Under the pieces are notes generated by a model. The model had not been told where the DNA came from. It searched no databases and worked only from the letters and a program-made list of their open reading frames with translations. Below are positions 17,809 through 26,160 of a stretch of 54,966 nucleotides of DNA, in pieces (within the stretch, counting starts at the first letter, position 1; each line of letters opens with the position of its first letter). The position numbers and the translations under genes were made by a program. The stretch covers positions 1 through 54,966 of the forward strand of contig JAFUYM010000061.1 in assembly GCA_017470525.1 (NCBI GenBank), written 5' to 3'. This DNA comes from Bacteroidaceae bacterium (GTDB lineage Bacteria > Bacteroidota > Bacteroidia > Bacteroidales > Bacteroidaceae).

Positions 17809-17878
17809 GCAAAGTTACGGACATTTCCCCATGTGGGAAATCCCCAGTGTGAGGTATTTGTGTACCACGAAGAGGGTA
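17809..17878 (-). promoter_or_regulatory. Promoter with two operators in front of SusD
   Basis: TAACTTTGC at 17809-17817; dyads at 17841-17856 and 17863-17878. Spacing to the box is 48 and 70 bases, identical to the susC promoter. Confidence 0.75.
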
Positions 17879-17890
17879 GAAGTGAAAAAA

Positions 17891-17969
17891 TGAAAAGTGA
17901 AAAATTGGCTACCGCAACAGTTAGCAAATCGTTGTAGTACAAGTGCGGTAGCCAATTTTTCACTTTTCA
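17891..17969 (-). terminator. 26-bp perfect inverted repeat after SusC
   Basis: Arms 17891-17916 and 17944-17969 are exact reverse complements; the loop is 27 bases. It begins three bases after the SusC stop and the arms are bordered by A/T-rich runs (GTGAAAAATTGG), so it could stop transcripts in either direction. Confidence 0.75.
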
Positions 17970-17971
17970 CT

Positions 17972-20900
17972 TTACAGCGTCAGATTCACCCCAAACACGA
18001 AACTTCGTGCTGATGGATAGGCTCCGCTGTCGGTACCGCTGCTCACTTCGGGGTCATATCCCTTGTAGGGGGTGAGGGTGAAGAGGTTGGAGGCAGTGGC
18101 ATAGATGCGGATGCCGACGGGGAAGGTCTTGGGGAGTCGGGGACGGTAGCCGACGGTGAGGTTGCGAAGTTTCAGGTAGGAGGCACTCTGCACGTAGCGG
18201 CTGTCGATGTAGGAGAAGGGACGGTCGTTGCTGGCATAGGGTAGGGTGTTGCCACCGTTCTCGGCTGTCCAAGAGTGAAGTACAGTGGAGAGCACATTGT
18301 AGGAGTCACCTGTCTGCTCTAACCGTCTGCCCAAGGCATTGTAGAGTTTGGCACCATGGCTGCCTGCAAAAGTGAGGGAGAAGTCAAATTCCCGAACCTG
18401 CAATTGCGTGGAGAAGCCATAGGTGAAGTCGGGTTGGATGCTGCCGAGGATTTGACGATCGTTGCCATCTATTTTGCCGTCATGGTTAGTGTCCTCAAAC
18501 TTCAGGTCGCCAGCCTTAGGGATGGAACCATTTACGGTGGGTAACTGGCTTGCATCCTCACCACTCTGCACAATGCCGAGGAATTTCAGTCCGTAGAACG
18601 AACCCAAAGCCTCTCCTTTGCGGAGGATTTGCTGATTGTCTGCTCCTTGCAGTACGTTGTTGGTGGTGCCCATATCGGTGATTTCGTTATGGTTGTGGGC
18701 GATGTTGGCAGATGCGGTCCAAAGCAGGTGGCGGCGCTTGAGCAGTGTACCGTTCACTGCCAGTTCAATACCTTTGTTCTCCACGTTGCCGACGTTCTGG
18801 ATTTGACTGCTCACTCCGTTGGCAAAGCCCATGGGCACGTCGAGCAGCAGGTCGGAAGTCTTCTTATAGTAGAGGTCAAGCACCACACCGAACCGTCCCC
18901 TCCAGAGTCCAAGGTCAGCACCGAGGTTGTAGGAGGCGGTCGTTTCCCATTTCAGATTCTCGTTGGCTGTGTTCTGCTTGGCATAACTGGACGAACCTGC
19001 ATACGACCCCGTGGCATAGGAGGTGGTGAATGCGTAGTCGCTGATTTCCTGATTGCCTACTACACCACCTGTGAGTCTCAACTTCAGATAGTCCACCTGA
19101 GTGGCATGGGCAAGAAAAGCCTCCTTGTCCACATTCCACGACAATCCCAACGATGGGAAATATCCCCAACGGTGCTTCTTTGAGAATCGGCTCGAATGGT
19201 CAGCACGGAATGTGGCAGTGGCGTTGTAGCGGTCTAACAGCGTGTAGTTCACACGTGCGAGGATGCTGTTTAAGGTGGATTCTACAATACCTGTCTGTGG
19301 AGTATAGACATTGGCTCCGTCGCCCAGATTGTACTGCTTCAGGGTCTCGTTGGTGAAGTGGTTGGTGCGGATGCTGCTGTAGGTCGAGGTGGTGTTCTGC
19401 TTTGTATAGCCAGCCAATGCATCCACATGATGGTTGTCGTTGATGTCTTTATTATAAGTGATGGTATATTCCTGCTGCCATGTGTCGGTCTGACGGTTGC
19501 CCACTCCGCCGATACCTTCGTTGGCAAGTCCCAGGGAGGTGTAAGCCCCCGAGAAGTAGTTCTGTGTGAGTTTCTCGCTGTTCAGACCTACTGCTGCTTT
19601 CAGGGTGAAGTCGCCCAGTTTGTAGGTTGCCCACACGTTGGAGAGCAGGTAGTTGTTGATGTTCTCTGCCACACTCTCCTTCAGGTCATACAGGGGGTTG
19701 GAGGCATGGTCGCCAATGGCAAAGTAGGCATACTCGTAAGGGTTGTGGAAGTTGTACGACCCATCAGCCTGATAGACTGGCACCACGGGTGGCATGAGCA
19801 GGGCATACACAAAACTGTTGGTGATGCCTGCTGAGTAGGGTGAGGAGTTGTATACCTGTTCCTCTGTGGTGGTCAGTCCTGATTGTTTGCTCCGTCCGTA
19901 GGTGGCATTGATGCCGAACTTGAGGTTCTTCTGCAACTCCCACTCCACGTTGGTGTGGAAGTTGTAACGCTGAAAGCCCGAATTGACAATGATGCCATCT
20001 TGGTCGGCATAGTTGGCAGAGAAGGCATAGCGTCCCTTCTCTGTGCCTCCGTTGATGCTCACTTCATGTGTCTGTTGCAAGGCTGTCCTGAGCACGGCAT
20101 CCTGCCAGTCGGTGCCTTTTCCTAACGTGGCAATCTGCTCGTCGGTGTAGCCTCCTTTATTATTGTAATAGGTCTTTTGGAACTGTGCCCATTCCGTGGC
20201 GCTGAGCAAGTCGAGTTTCTTTGCCGCTGTGCTGAATCCAAGGCTGTAGCCATAGTTCACATTCGCCTTCTTCTCGCCCTGTTTGCCTTTCTTGGTGGTG
20301 ATGAGGATGACTCCGTTGGCTCCTCTCGACCCATAAATGGCTGTGGCACTCACATCTTTCAATACCTCGATGCTCTCGATATCGTTAGGATTGATGGTTG
20401 CTAAGGGATTCAGACTGCTCTCAATCGAACCTAACCCAGTGCTGCTTGTACTGGCATCCTTGAAGTAGATGAAGCCGTCCACTACATACAGCGGTTCATT
20501 GCTTGCATTCACCGAGTTGCCACCACGGATACGGATACTGCTCTCTGCTCCTGGCTGTCCGCTCGATGCCGTCACATTCAGTCCAGCCACCTGTCCGCTT
20601 AGAGCACCGTCCAATGTTGAGGCGGTACTGTTTTCAAACACATCAGCCTTCACTGTCACTACCGAACCAGTCAGTTGGGTGCGGCTCTGTGTGCCATACC
20701 CCACCACGACGACATCATTCAGCAGACTACGTTTCTCTGTCAGTTTCACCTCAATTTCCTCCTCGTCGTCATACACCGTGATGTCCTGCTTCCTGTAGCC
20801 TGTATAGGTGATACTCAGTTTTACTGGAAGTTTGTTCACTGGGATGGAAAACTCTCCGTCGTAGTTCGTCACCACACCCTTTGCATCGCCATACTTGACT

Positions 20901-21022
20901 GTTGCACCGATAATGCTTTCTCCTGTTGTAGCATCTTTCACGTTACCCGTGATGGTCTGACTCGCTGCGGTCAGCACCGTTGCGGCTGTCAATGCCGCCA
21001 AAAACAACCTTTTCTTTACCAT
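17972..21022 (-). CDS. SusC/RagA-family TonB-linked outer-membrane channel
   Basis: 1016 residues. Signal peptide (KKRLFLAALTAATVLTAASQ), a carboxypeptidase-like regulatory domain (about 22-100, 'ITGNVKDATTGESIIGATVKYGD'), a TonB box (NDVVVVGYGTQSR), a plug with the SusC signature 'ATAIYGSRGANGVILITTKKG', then a 22-strand barrel ending 'ARSFVFGVNLTL'. It forms the pore of a pedal-bin importer with the SusD lipoprotein encoded next. Transcription starts just before a structured leader element, and the promoter carries two operators of the proposed regulon. The substrate is unknown; shared regulation with cysteine genes allows a sulfur compound or peptide as a hypothesis. Confidence 0.92.
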   Translation of the reverse strand: MVKKRLFLAALTAATVLTAASQTITGNVKDATTGESIIGATVKYGDAKGVVTNYDGEFSIPVNKLPVKLSITYTGYRKQDITVYDDEEEIEVKLTEKRSLLNDVVVVGYGTQSRTQLTGSVVTVKADVFENSTASTLDGALSGQVAGLNVTASSGQPGAESSIRIRGGNSVNASNEPLYVVDGFIYFKDASTSSTGLGSIESSLNPLATINPNDIESIEVLKDVSATAIYGSRGANGVILITTKKGKQGEKKANVNYGYSLGFSTAAKKLDLLSATEWAQFQKTYYNNKGGYTDEQIATLGKGTDWQDAVLRTALQQTHEVSINGGTEKGRYAFSANYADQDGIIVNSGFQRYNFHTNVEWELQKNLKFGINATYGRSKQSGLTTTEEQVYNSSPYSAGITNSFVYALLMPPVVPVYQADGSYNFHNPYEYAYFAIGDHASNPLYDLKESVAENINNYLLSNVWATYKLGDFTLKAAVGLNSEKLTQNYFSGAYTSLGLANEGIGGVGNRQTDTWQQEYTITYNKDINDNHHVDALAGYTKQNTTSTYSSIRTNHFTNETLKQYNLGDGANVYTPQTGIVESTLNSILARVNYTLLDRYNATATFRADHSSRFSKKHRWGYFPSLGLSWNVDKEAFLAHATQVDYLKLRLTGGVVGNQEISDYAFTTSYATGSYAGSSSYAKQNTANENLKWETTASYNLGADLGLWRGRFGVVLDLYYKKTSDLLLDVPMGFANGVSSQIQNVGNVENKGIELAVNGTLLKRRHLLWTASANIAHNHNEITDMGTTNNVLQGADNQQILRKGEALGSFYGLKFLGIVQSGEDASQLPTVNGSIPKAGDLKFEDTNHDGKIDGNDRQILGSIQPDFTYGFSTQLQVREFDFSLTFAGSHGAKLYNALGRRLEQTGDSYNVLSTVLHSWTAENGGNTLPYASNDRPFSYIDSRYVQSASYLKLRNLTVGYRPRLPKTFPVGIRIYATASNLFTLTPYKGYDPEVSSGTDSGAYPSARSFVFGVNLTL

Positions 21023-21129
21023 AAACCTTTTTGTTTAATATATAAATTTATAATGTATAATAGGGTTAACGCGATGCCAACAAACCGCATGGCTATTATA
21101 AATTACACATTATAAATGTATATTATTTT

Positions 21130-21203
21130 GACTTACGTCTTATTCCTCCTTGCAAGGCATAGTCCAAACAAGTTTGGCTCTGCTCTTGCTGCGTTCGTCA
21201 TTT
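21130..21203 (-). ncRNA. Structured leader element, copy 2, in the susC 5' UTR
   Basis: Begins about six bases downstream of the susC -7 box, so it should be the very start of the transcript. It forms GCAAG/CTTGC with an inner hairpin CCAAAC/GTTTGG and could encode a 22-residue peptide (MTNAARAEPNLF...NKT, stop TAA). About 107 bases separate it from the susC start codon. Confidence 0.65.
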
Positions 21204-21208
21204 CGGCT

Positions 21209-21278
21209 GCAAAGGTACGTACTTTTCCCCATCTGCCAAATACCCTTTGTGGGCGATGTCTGTACCGCAAATGTGGTA
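21209..21278 (-). promoter_or_regulatory. Promoter with two operators in front of SusC
   Basis: TACCTTTGC at 21209-21217. Dyads at 21241-21256 and 21263-21278 (TACCACATTTGCGGTA). Spacing 48 and 70 bases to the box end. Confidence 0.75.
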
Positions 21279-21388
21279 GTGATACTTGAATAAGTCACTT
21301 GTTTAGAAAAAAAATGAAGTGAAGGAGTTTGGGGTGGAAAATTTTTCTAAAGAGAACTATTCTTGTTGTTCACTTTTTCTATAATCCC

Positions 21389-21397
21389 TACCTTTGC
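21389..21397 (+). promoter_or_regulatory. Promoter of the NarL-type regulator gene
   Basis: TACCTTTGC with a TTG-containing element about 20-25 bases upstream. It lacks the operator dyads, so the regulator is not obviously self-controlled through them. Confidence 0.65.
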
Positions 21398-21408
21398 AAC
21401 AAAAATAA

Positions 21409-21503
21409 TTAATGAAGCAAGGGCAGAGCAAACCTTTTGTTCGTCGTTAGGTAACCGAACTAAAGGACGATGCCTTGCAAAGAGAAATAAGACGTTAGTC
21501 AAA
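21409..21503 (+). ncRNA. Structured leader element, copy 3, in the regulator 5' UTR
   Basis: Starts about ten bases after the -7 box. It keeps the outer stem GCAAG (21417-21421) / CTTGC (21474-21478) and the tail AATAAGACGTTAGTC of copies 1 and 2. The inner hairpin has a different sequence but still pairs: CCTTTTGTTCG (21433-21443) with CGAACTAAAGG (21456-21466). This covariation supports a conserved RNA structure rather than only a peptide. Confidence 0.65.
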
Positions 21504-21516
21504 ACAAACTTCATCT

Positions 21517-22182
21517 ATGGTTATGGCAGAGGTAAGACAGATTATATTGGCGGACAATCAGGATGTGACGCGGTTGGGCTTGAAGACCATCATCCGTGGG
21601 GCACTCTCGGGTGTGGAGAACCTTGTGGTGAAGGAATTGAGCCGACGGGCAGAACTGATTGCGGAACTGAAGGAGAATCCTTCATCGGTTGTGGTGATTG
21701 ACTATACCCTGTTTGACTTGGGCAGTGCGGACGAGTTGCTGAACCTGAGTGAACGGTTTCCCTTTGCATTGTGGGTGCTCTTCTCGGAGGATTTGACGGA
21801 AGGGCTCATCAGGCGGTTGAGTGTGGAGCAGCAGTTCAGCATGGTGCTGAAGACGGACTCGGCGCAGGAAATCATCACAGCATTGAAGTGTGCGGTGACG
21901 GGTGTACGTTTTCTCTGCCATCAAGTGACAAACTTACTGCTCACACCGCACACACCGATTGAACGGGAAGACCAACTGACTGCTACAGAACGTGAGGTGT
22001 TGCGTCTGATTGCGTTGGGCAAGTCGGTGAAGGAGATTGCGGCTGAACGCAATTCGAGCATCCACACGATTACGACGCACAAGAAGAACATCTTCCGCAA
22101 AATCAGGGTGAACACGGTGTATGAGGCTACGAAGTATGCCCTCCGTGCAGGACTGGTGGAAATGGTGGAGTATTATATATAA
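21517..22182 (+). CDS. NarL/FixJ-family response regulator
   Basis: 221 residues (start could also be the ATG at 21523). The receiver domain has the acidic pocket 'LADNQDVTR' (D13), candidate phospho-acceptor D62 in 'VVVIDYTLFD' and a lysine in 'MVLKTD'. The C-terminal LuxR-type helix-turn-helix spans about 152-210 (LTATEREVLRLIALGKSVKEIA). It should bind DNA as a dimer. No sensor kinase gene is present in the window. It lies between susC and the sulfur cluster, and NarL-type proteins bind 7-2-7 palindromes like the repeated TACC-N8-GGTA dyads; that it controls those promoters is inference. Its mRNA leader carries the structured element. Confidence 0.88.
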   Translation: MVMAEVRQIILADNQDVTRLGLKTIIRGALSGVENLVVKELSRRAELIAELKENPSSVVVIDYTLFDLGSADELLNLSERFPFALWVLFSEDLTEGLIRRLSVEQQFSMVLKTDSAQEIITALKCAVTGVRFLCHQVTNLLLTPHTPIEREDQLTATEREVLRLIALGKSVKEIAAERNSSIHTITTHKKNIFRKIRVNTVYEATKYALRAGLVEMVEYYI

Positions 22183-22214
22183 TTCAAATTTCGGGTGTTT
22201 TTTACGCTTCGCGT

Positions 22215-22344
22215 GACGAAAGAAAAACAGAAAAAAACAAGTAAAAACAAATAAAAACAGGTCTTTCTTGTTTCATTTCTGTTAGAAAAACGAAGAACAT
22301 GTTTTTATTTGTTTTTACTTGTTTTTATTTGTTTTTTCTTCGTC
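22215..22344. repeat. Long A/T-rich inverted repeat, family 2 copy 1
   Basis: Arms start GACGAA (22215) and end TTCGTC (22344); inside are AAAACAAGTAAAAACAAATAAAAACA and its complement, almost 50 bases each with few mismatches. It fills the gap between the regulator and the MetZ-like gene. No promoter box of good quality is seen here. Confidence 0.7.
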
Positions 22345-22381
22345 CGCCGAAGGCGAAAACGGCTAAACTTTTATATTGAAT

Positions 22382-23557
22382 ATGAGAAAGAACACAATAG
22401 CAATTGATACGAAACTGCCTCGCACGGATGCATACGGGGCGATTGCCATGCCAGTGTATCACACGGCAGCGTATGAGTTCGGGACGGCGAAGGAGATGGC
22501 GGATGCTTTCTGCGGCAGGGTGCTGGCTCCCGACTATTCGAGGGTGATGAACCCGACGGTGATGCACTTGGAGGACACGGTGAAGGCTCTGACGGGGGCA
22601 GCGAATGTGTTTGCCTTCTGTTCGGGCATGGCGGCGATTACGAATGCGCTGCTGGCTGTGGTGGAGCAGGGCAAGAAGGTGGTCACGTCGAAGCATCTGT
22701 TTGGGAACACGGTGGCGTTGCTCAACAAGACGTTGGCACGGCTGGGCGTGGAGACCCAAATGGTGGACTTGCTGGACTTGGAGGCTGTGCGCAATGCGGT
22801 GGATGAGAACACGGCTTGTCTGTTCATGGAGATTGTGACGAATCCGCAGATGGAGGTGGCTGACATCAAGGCGTTGGCAGCAATTGCCCATGAGAAGGGT
22901 GTGCCGCTGATTGCCGACACGACGGTGATTCCGTTCACACAGTTCAGCGCGAAGGCATTGGGCGTGGATATTGAGGTGGTTTCGTCCACGAAGTATATCT
23001 CGGGCGGCGCGACGTCGTTGGGCGGTTTGGTGATTGACTATGGTTCGTTCCCGGTGGTGAACCAGCGCATACGGTTCGAGTTGCTGTTCAATGTGGGCAG
23101 TTATATGGCGCCTCATGCAGCGTATATGCAGTCGTTGGGCTTGGAGACGCTGGACGCACGTTACAGGGTGCAGGCAGGGAATGCATTGGCATTGGCAAGG
23201 AAGTTGAGGGAGGTGCCCGAAATCAAGCGGGTGAACTATATCGGCTTGGAGGACAATCCGTTCTATGCGTTGGCAAGGGAGCAGTTTGGAGAGACCAGCG
23301 GAGCCATGCTGACGATTGACTTGGCAGACAAGCGGACGTGCTTCCGGTTCATCGACAGCCTGAAGTTGGTGCGCAGGGCGACGAACCTGTTTGACAACAA
23401 GACCCTTGCCATTCATCCTTACAGCACGATTTTCGGTCCTTTCAGCGGTTCGCAGAAGAGGGAGATGGATGTGCTGGACACGACGATTCGCCTCTCAGTG
23501 GGCTTAGAAGATGTGGAGGATGTGTTTGAGGATATCGTGCAAGCGGTGGGGAGTTGA
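22382..23557 (+). CDS. MetZ/MetY-like O-acyl-homoserine sulfhydrylase (Cys/Met metabolism PLP enzyme)
   Basis: 391 residues from the ATG at 22382 (the frame opens with TTG at 22376). It belongs to the Cys/Met-metabolism PLP family: 'SGMAAITNALL' at about 81-91, catalytic lysine K204 in 'SSTKYISGG', and the C-terminal 'LSVGLEDVEDVFEDI'. Length fits MetZ. It likely replaces the acyl group of O-acetyl- or O-succinyl-homoserine with sulfide or thiocarboxylate sulfur to give homocysteine; cystathionine gamma-synthase or lyase activity cannot be excluded. It heads the sulfur cluster. In Wolinella succinogenes, MetY/MetZ enzymes are encoded with HcyS, HcyF and HcyD, whose equivalents follow here. 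Confidence 0.85.
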   Translation: MRKNTIAIDTKLPRTDAYGAIAMPVYHTAAYEFGTAKEMADAFCGRVLAPDYSRVMNPTVMHLEDTVKALTGAANVFAFCSGMAAITNALLAVVEQGKKVVTSKHLFGNTVALLNKTLARLGVETQMVDLLDLEAVRNAVDENTACLFMEIVTNPQMEVADIKALAAIAHEKGVPLIADTTVIPFTQFSAKALGVDIEVVSSTKYISGGATSLGGLVIDYGSFPVVNQRIRFELLFNVGSYMAPHAAYMQSLGLETLDARYRVQAGNALALARKLREVPEIKRVNYIGLEDNPFYALAREQFGETSGAMLTIDLADKRTCFRFIDSLKLVRRATNLFDNKTLAIHPYSTIFGPFSGSQKREMDVLDTTIRLSVGLEDVEDVFEDIVQAVGS

Positions 23558-23583
23558 CAATTGACAGTTGATGGTTGAGGGAA

Positions 23584-23653
23584 TACCATAAATGTGGTAG
23601 TAAAATGCCGTAAAGAAGGTATATGGCAATTGGGTGAAAACCACGAACTTTGC
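23584..23653 (+). promoter_or_regulatory. Promoter with two operators in front of cysK
   Basis: Dyads TACCATAAATGTGGTA (23584-23599) and 23606-23621; box GAACTTTGC at 23645-23653 departs from TAnnTTTG at its first base. The 70- and 48-base spacing equals that of susC and susD although this promoter faces the other way. Confidence 0.7.
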
Positions 23654-23690
23654 ACCAGAAATTATTTATAGACAAAAAACTTTAATCACT

Positions 23691-24626
23691 ATGGCAAGAA
23701 GAGTAGCAAACAGTTTGACTGAACTGATTGGCAGGACGCCGCTTCTGGAACTGTCGAAAACAAAGAAGCAGCAGAAGTTGAAGGCGCGCATCTTGGCGAA
23801 ACTGGAGTATCTGAACCCGGGCAGAAGCGTGAAAGACCGCGTGGGTTTGGCACTGATTGAGAGGGCTGAAAAACAGGGTCTTCTCAACAAGAACACCGTC
23901 ATCATCGAGCCGACAAGCGGCAACACGGGTGTGGGATTGGCATTGGTGGCTGCACAGCGCGGCTACAAACTGATTCTGACCATGCCTGACAGCATGAGCA
24001 TCGAACGCAGGACGCTCCTGAGAAGTCTGGGCGCCAAGTTGGTGCTGACTCCTGCTTACGAGGGCATGCCGGGCGCCATCCGCAAGGCGAAGGAACTGGC
24101 TGCTGAGACGAATGCTTTCATTCCGCAGCAGTTTGACAATGAGGCAAATCCGCAGATTCACCGCACGACCACGGCGAAGGAGATTTGGGAAGACACGGCA
24201 GGACGTGTGGACATCTTCGTGGCTGGCGTGGGCACGGGCGGCACCATCACGGGTGTGGGCGAGGTGCTGAAGAGCCTGAACCCCAAGGTGAAGGTGGTGG
24301 CTGTGGAGCCTTACGACTCGCCGGTGCTGTCGGGCGGCAAGCCGGGTCCGCATAAGTTGCAGGGCATCGGTGCGGGTTTCAAGCCGGGTGTGCTGAACGA
24401 GGCGGTGTATGACGAAATCTTCAAGGTGAAGAATGAGGATGCGTTTGCCGCGAGCCGCGAGTTGGCAAAGTCGGAGGGTGTGCTGGTGGGCATCAGCAGT
24501 GGTGCAGCCGCTCATGCCGCTATCCAGATTGCCAAGCGCCCTGAGAATGCGGACAAGACCATCGTGGTGCTGTTGCCCGACACTGGCGAACGCTACTTGA
24601 GCACTGCTTTGTTTTCAGAAGAATAA
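23691..24626 (+). CDS. cysK: Cysteine synthase A-type O-acetylserine sulfhydrylase
   Basis: 311 residues from the ATG at 23691, chosen over 23634 because the latter would lie inside the promoter and family members begin near '[16 protein letters not shown]'. PLP lysine K48 in 'NPGRSVKDR', substrate loop 'TSGNTG' at 75-80, and the glycine-rich '[10 protein letters not shown]' loop are all present. It joins sulfide, or possibly the thiocarboxylate of the neighbouring carrier protein (as CysM does with CysO in mycobacteria), to O-acetylserine to form cysteine. First gene of the regulated cluster ending with the encapsulin pair. Confidence 0.93.
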   Translation: MARRVANSLTELIGRTPLLELSKTKKQQKLKARILAKLEYLNPGRSVKDRVGLALIERAEKQGLLNKNTVIIEPTSGNTGVGLALVAAQRGYKLILTMPDSMSIERRTLLRSLGAKLVLTPAYEGMPGAIRKAKELAAETNAFIPQQFDNEANPQIHRTTTAKEIWEDTAGRVDIFVAGVGTGGTITGVGEVLKSLNPKVKVVAVEPYDSPVLSGGKPGPHKLQGIGAGFKPGVLNEAVYDEIFKVKNEDAFAASRELAKSEGVLVGISSGAAAHAAIQIAKRPENADKTIVVLLPDTGERYLSTALFSEE

Positions 24627-24651
24627 CACAAAAACAAAATTAATTAGAAAA

Positions 24652-24775
24652 ACAACGAATATATCTAATATTCCGAATAAGAAATGGGCAAGCCCGACGA
24701 ATGAAATCATTCTGATTTTTCGAATGGAAATGCCATACATTTGTTTTCATTCGGTAGATTTGGAAAATTCGTTGT
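24652..24775. repeat. AACAACGAAT...ATTCGTTGTT inverted-repeat element, family 1 copy A
   Basis: Ends are ACAACGAAT and ATTCGTTGT. The interior contains repeated CGAAT/ATTCG words. It separates cysK from the sulfur-carrier gene. Confidence 0.7.
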
Positions 24776-24794
24776 ACAAAAAACTTCAATCAAA

Positions 24795-25031
24795 ATGGCA
24801 AAAATTATCGTAAACGGTGAGGAGCAGGAGGTGCTGCTCCCTGCCACCGTGGCAGACATCATCAAGCAGAACAATGTGGCACAGCCTGAAATGGTGAGTG
24901 TGCAGGTGAACGAGGAGTTCGTTGACCGTGAAGAGTTCTCGACGCTTCAGTTGAAGGAGGGCGACGAGGTGGATTTCTTGTACTTCATGGGAGGGGGAAC
25001 AGCGAATGTTTCGAATCTTGCGAATGAATGA
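24795..25031 (+). CDS. ThiS/HcyS/CysO-like sulfur-carrier protein with a C-terminal extension
   Basis: 78 residues from the ATG at 24795. It has the ubiquitin-like ThiS/MoaD fold pattern (AKIIVNGEEQEV...LLPATVADIIK...VQVNEEFVDREEF...LKEGDEVDFLYFMGG). The Gly-Gly that should end the chain (G66-G67, G68) is followed by ten more residues, TANVSNLANE. Such a precursor needs a protease to expose the Gly-Gly; a JAMM peptidase gene lies downstream at 27493. The mature protein would be adenylated and converted to a thiocarboxylate that donates sulfur for cysteine or homocysteine synthesis, rather than for thiamine, judging by the neighbours. Confidence 0.85.
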   Translation: MAKIIVNGEEQEVLLPATVADIIKQNNVAQPEMVSVQVNEEFVDREEFSTLQLKEGDEVDFLYFMGGGTANVSNLANE

Positions 25032-25071
25032 TGTGAGATGGTGAATATGTCGAATTTAACAGAAGACGGAT

Positions 25072-25881
25072 ATGTTTGATTTCACAGAAGAAGAGTTGAA
25101 CCGTTACTCGCGGCACATTCTGTTGCAGGATGTGGGCGTGGAAGGTCAGGAGAAGATACGTGAGGGCAAGGTGCTCGTGGTCGGCGCTGGCGGACTGGGC
25201 GCACCGGTTGCCATGTACTTGGCTGCGGCTGGTGTGGGCACCATCGGCATCGTGGATGGCGACGTGGTGGACCTGAGCAACTTGCAGCGCCAGATTATCC
25301 ACACCACACCCGATGTGGACAAGTGGAAGGTGGAATCCGCCAAGGAGACCATCAACGCGATTAACCCCCACGTGAAGGTGGAGACGCACAGAGAGTTTCT
25401 GATGGCTGACAACGCGCTGGACCTGGTCAGGGAGTATGACTTCATCGTCGATGGCACCGACAATTTCCCCGTGAAGTTTCTGATTAACGATGCCTGCGTG
25501 ATGGCTGGCAAGCCGTTCAGTCATGGCGGCATCCTCAGGTTTGAGGGTCAGACGTTCACGCATGTGCCGGGTACGGCTTGCTACCGTTGCATGTTCAAGA
25601 CTCCGCCACCACCGGGAGCGGTGCCGACGTGCAGTCAGGCAGGTGTGCTGGGTGCCATTGCTGGCATGCTGGGCACGATTCAGGCTGCGGAGACGCTGAA
25701 GTGGCTGACAGGGGTGGGGGAACTGCTCACGAACAAGTTGCTCACGTTCAACGCGAAGACGATGGACTTCCGCAAAATCAACGTGAAGAAGACTGACCGG
25801 TGCCCCATCTGCGGCGCGAACCCCACGATTACGGAACTGATTGACTACGAACAGGCTGCTTGCGACCTGAAAGGACATTGA
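25072..25881 (+). CDS. ThiF/MoeB/HesA-family sulfur-carrier adenylyltransferase (HcyF-like)
   Basis: 269 residues. Nucleotide loop 'GAGGLG' at 38-43, the 'VDGDVVDLSNLQRQ' strand at 61-74, 'DGTDNF' at 125-130, a candidate catalytic cysteine C185 in 'PTCSQAGV', and a zinc site from C168/C171 and C242/C245. It activates the C-terminal glycine of the adjacent carrier with ATP. There is no rhodanese domain as in long MoeB forms, so sulfur must come from another protein, for example TusA, DsrE or the cysteine desulfurase of this cluster. Confidence 0.88.
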   Translation: MFDFTEEELNRYSRHILLQDVGVEGQEKIREGKVLVVGAGGLGAPVAMYLAAAGVGTIGIVDGDVVDLSNLQRQIIHTTPDVDKWKVESAKETINAINPHVKVETHREFLMADNALDLVREYDFIVDGTDNFPVKFLINDACVMAGKPFSHGGILRFEGQTFTHVPGTACYRCMFKTPPPPGAVPTCSQAGVLGAIAGMLGTIQAAETLKWLTGVGELLTNKLLTFNAKTMDFRKINVKKTDRCPICGANPTITELIDYEQAACDLKGH

Positions 25882-25921
25882 ACAGAACAGGAATGATAGA
25901 TAAGTAACGCTATTTTTTGGA

Positions 25922-26110
25922 ACAACGAATTTTGCGAATATGACGAATTTGTTTTCTTGCAATGCCGCAAGCGGCAACGAATGGAAACGAATATCGCCAC
26001 AAGCAATGAGCCTGCCGCATGGCAGAGCCGTCCGAGGCTCCCGTTCGTTTTCATTCGTCGTCGCCCTGCGACATGAAAAAGCGATTCGTTCCATTCGTGA
26101 AATTCGTTGT
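25922..26110. repeat. Family 1 inverted-repeat element, copy B
   Basis: ACAACGAAT at 25922 and ATTCGTTGT ending at 26110; interior includes GCCGCAAGCGGC and several ATTCGTT/AACGAAT words. Between the E1-like and DsrE genes. Confidence 0.7.
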
Positions 26111-26160
26111 CCCAAGAACTTGACAGGCGTGATGACTATTCATAAATATATATATGTGAT

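Noticed and set aside
21363-21516. Protein-coding gene reading through the third leader element into the regulator frame
   Set aside because: The frame begins upstream of the promoter box and ends out of frame with the regulator; the RNA-element explanation fits better.
22325-23416. Long minus-strand open frame (363 codons) opposite the MetZ-like gene
   Set aside because: It is the mirror of a well-supported PLP enzyme, Arg/His-rich without any domain pattern.
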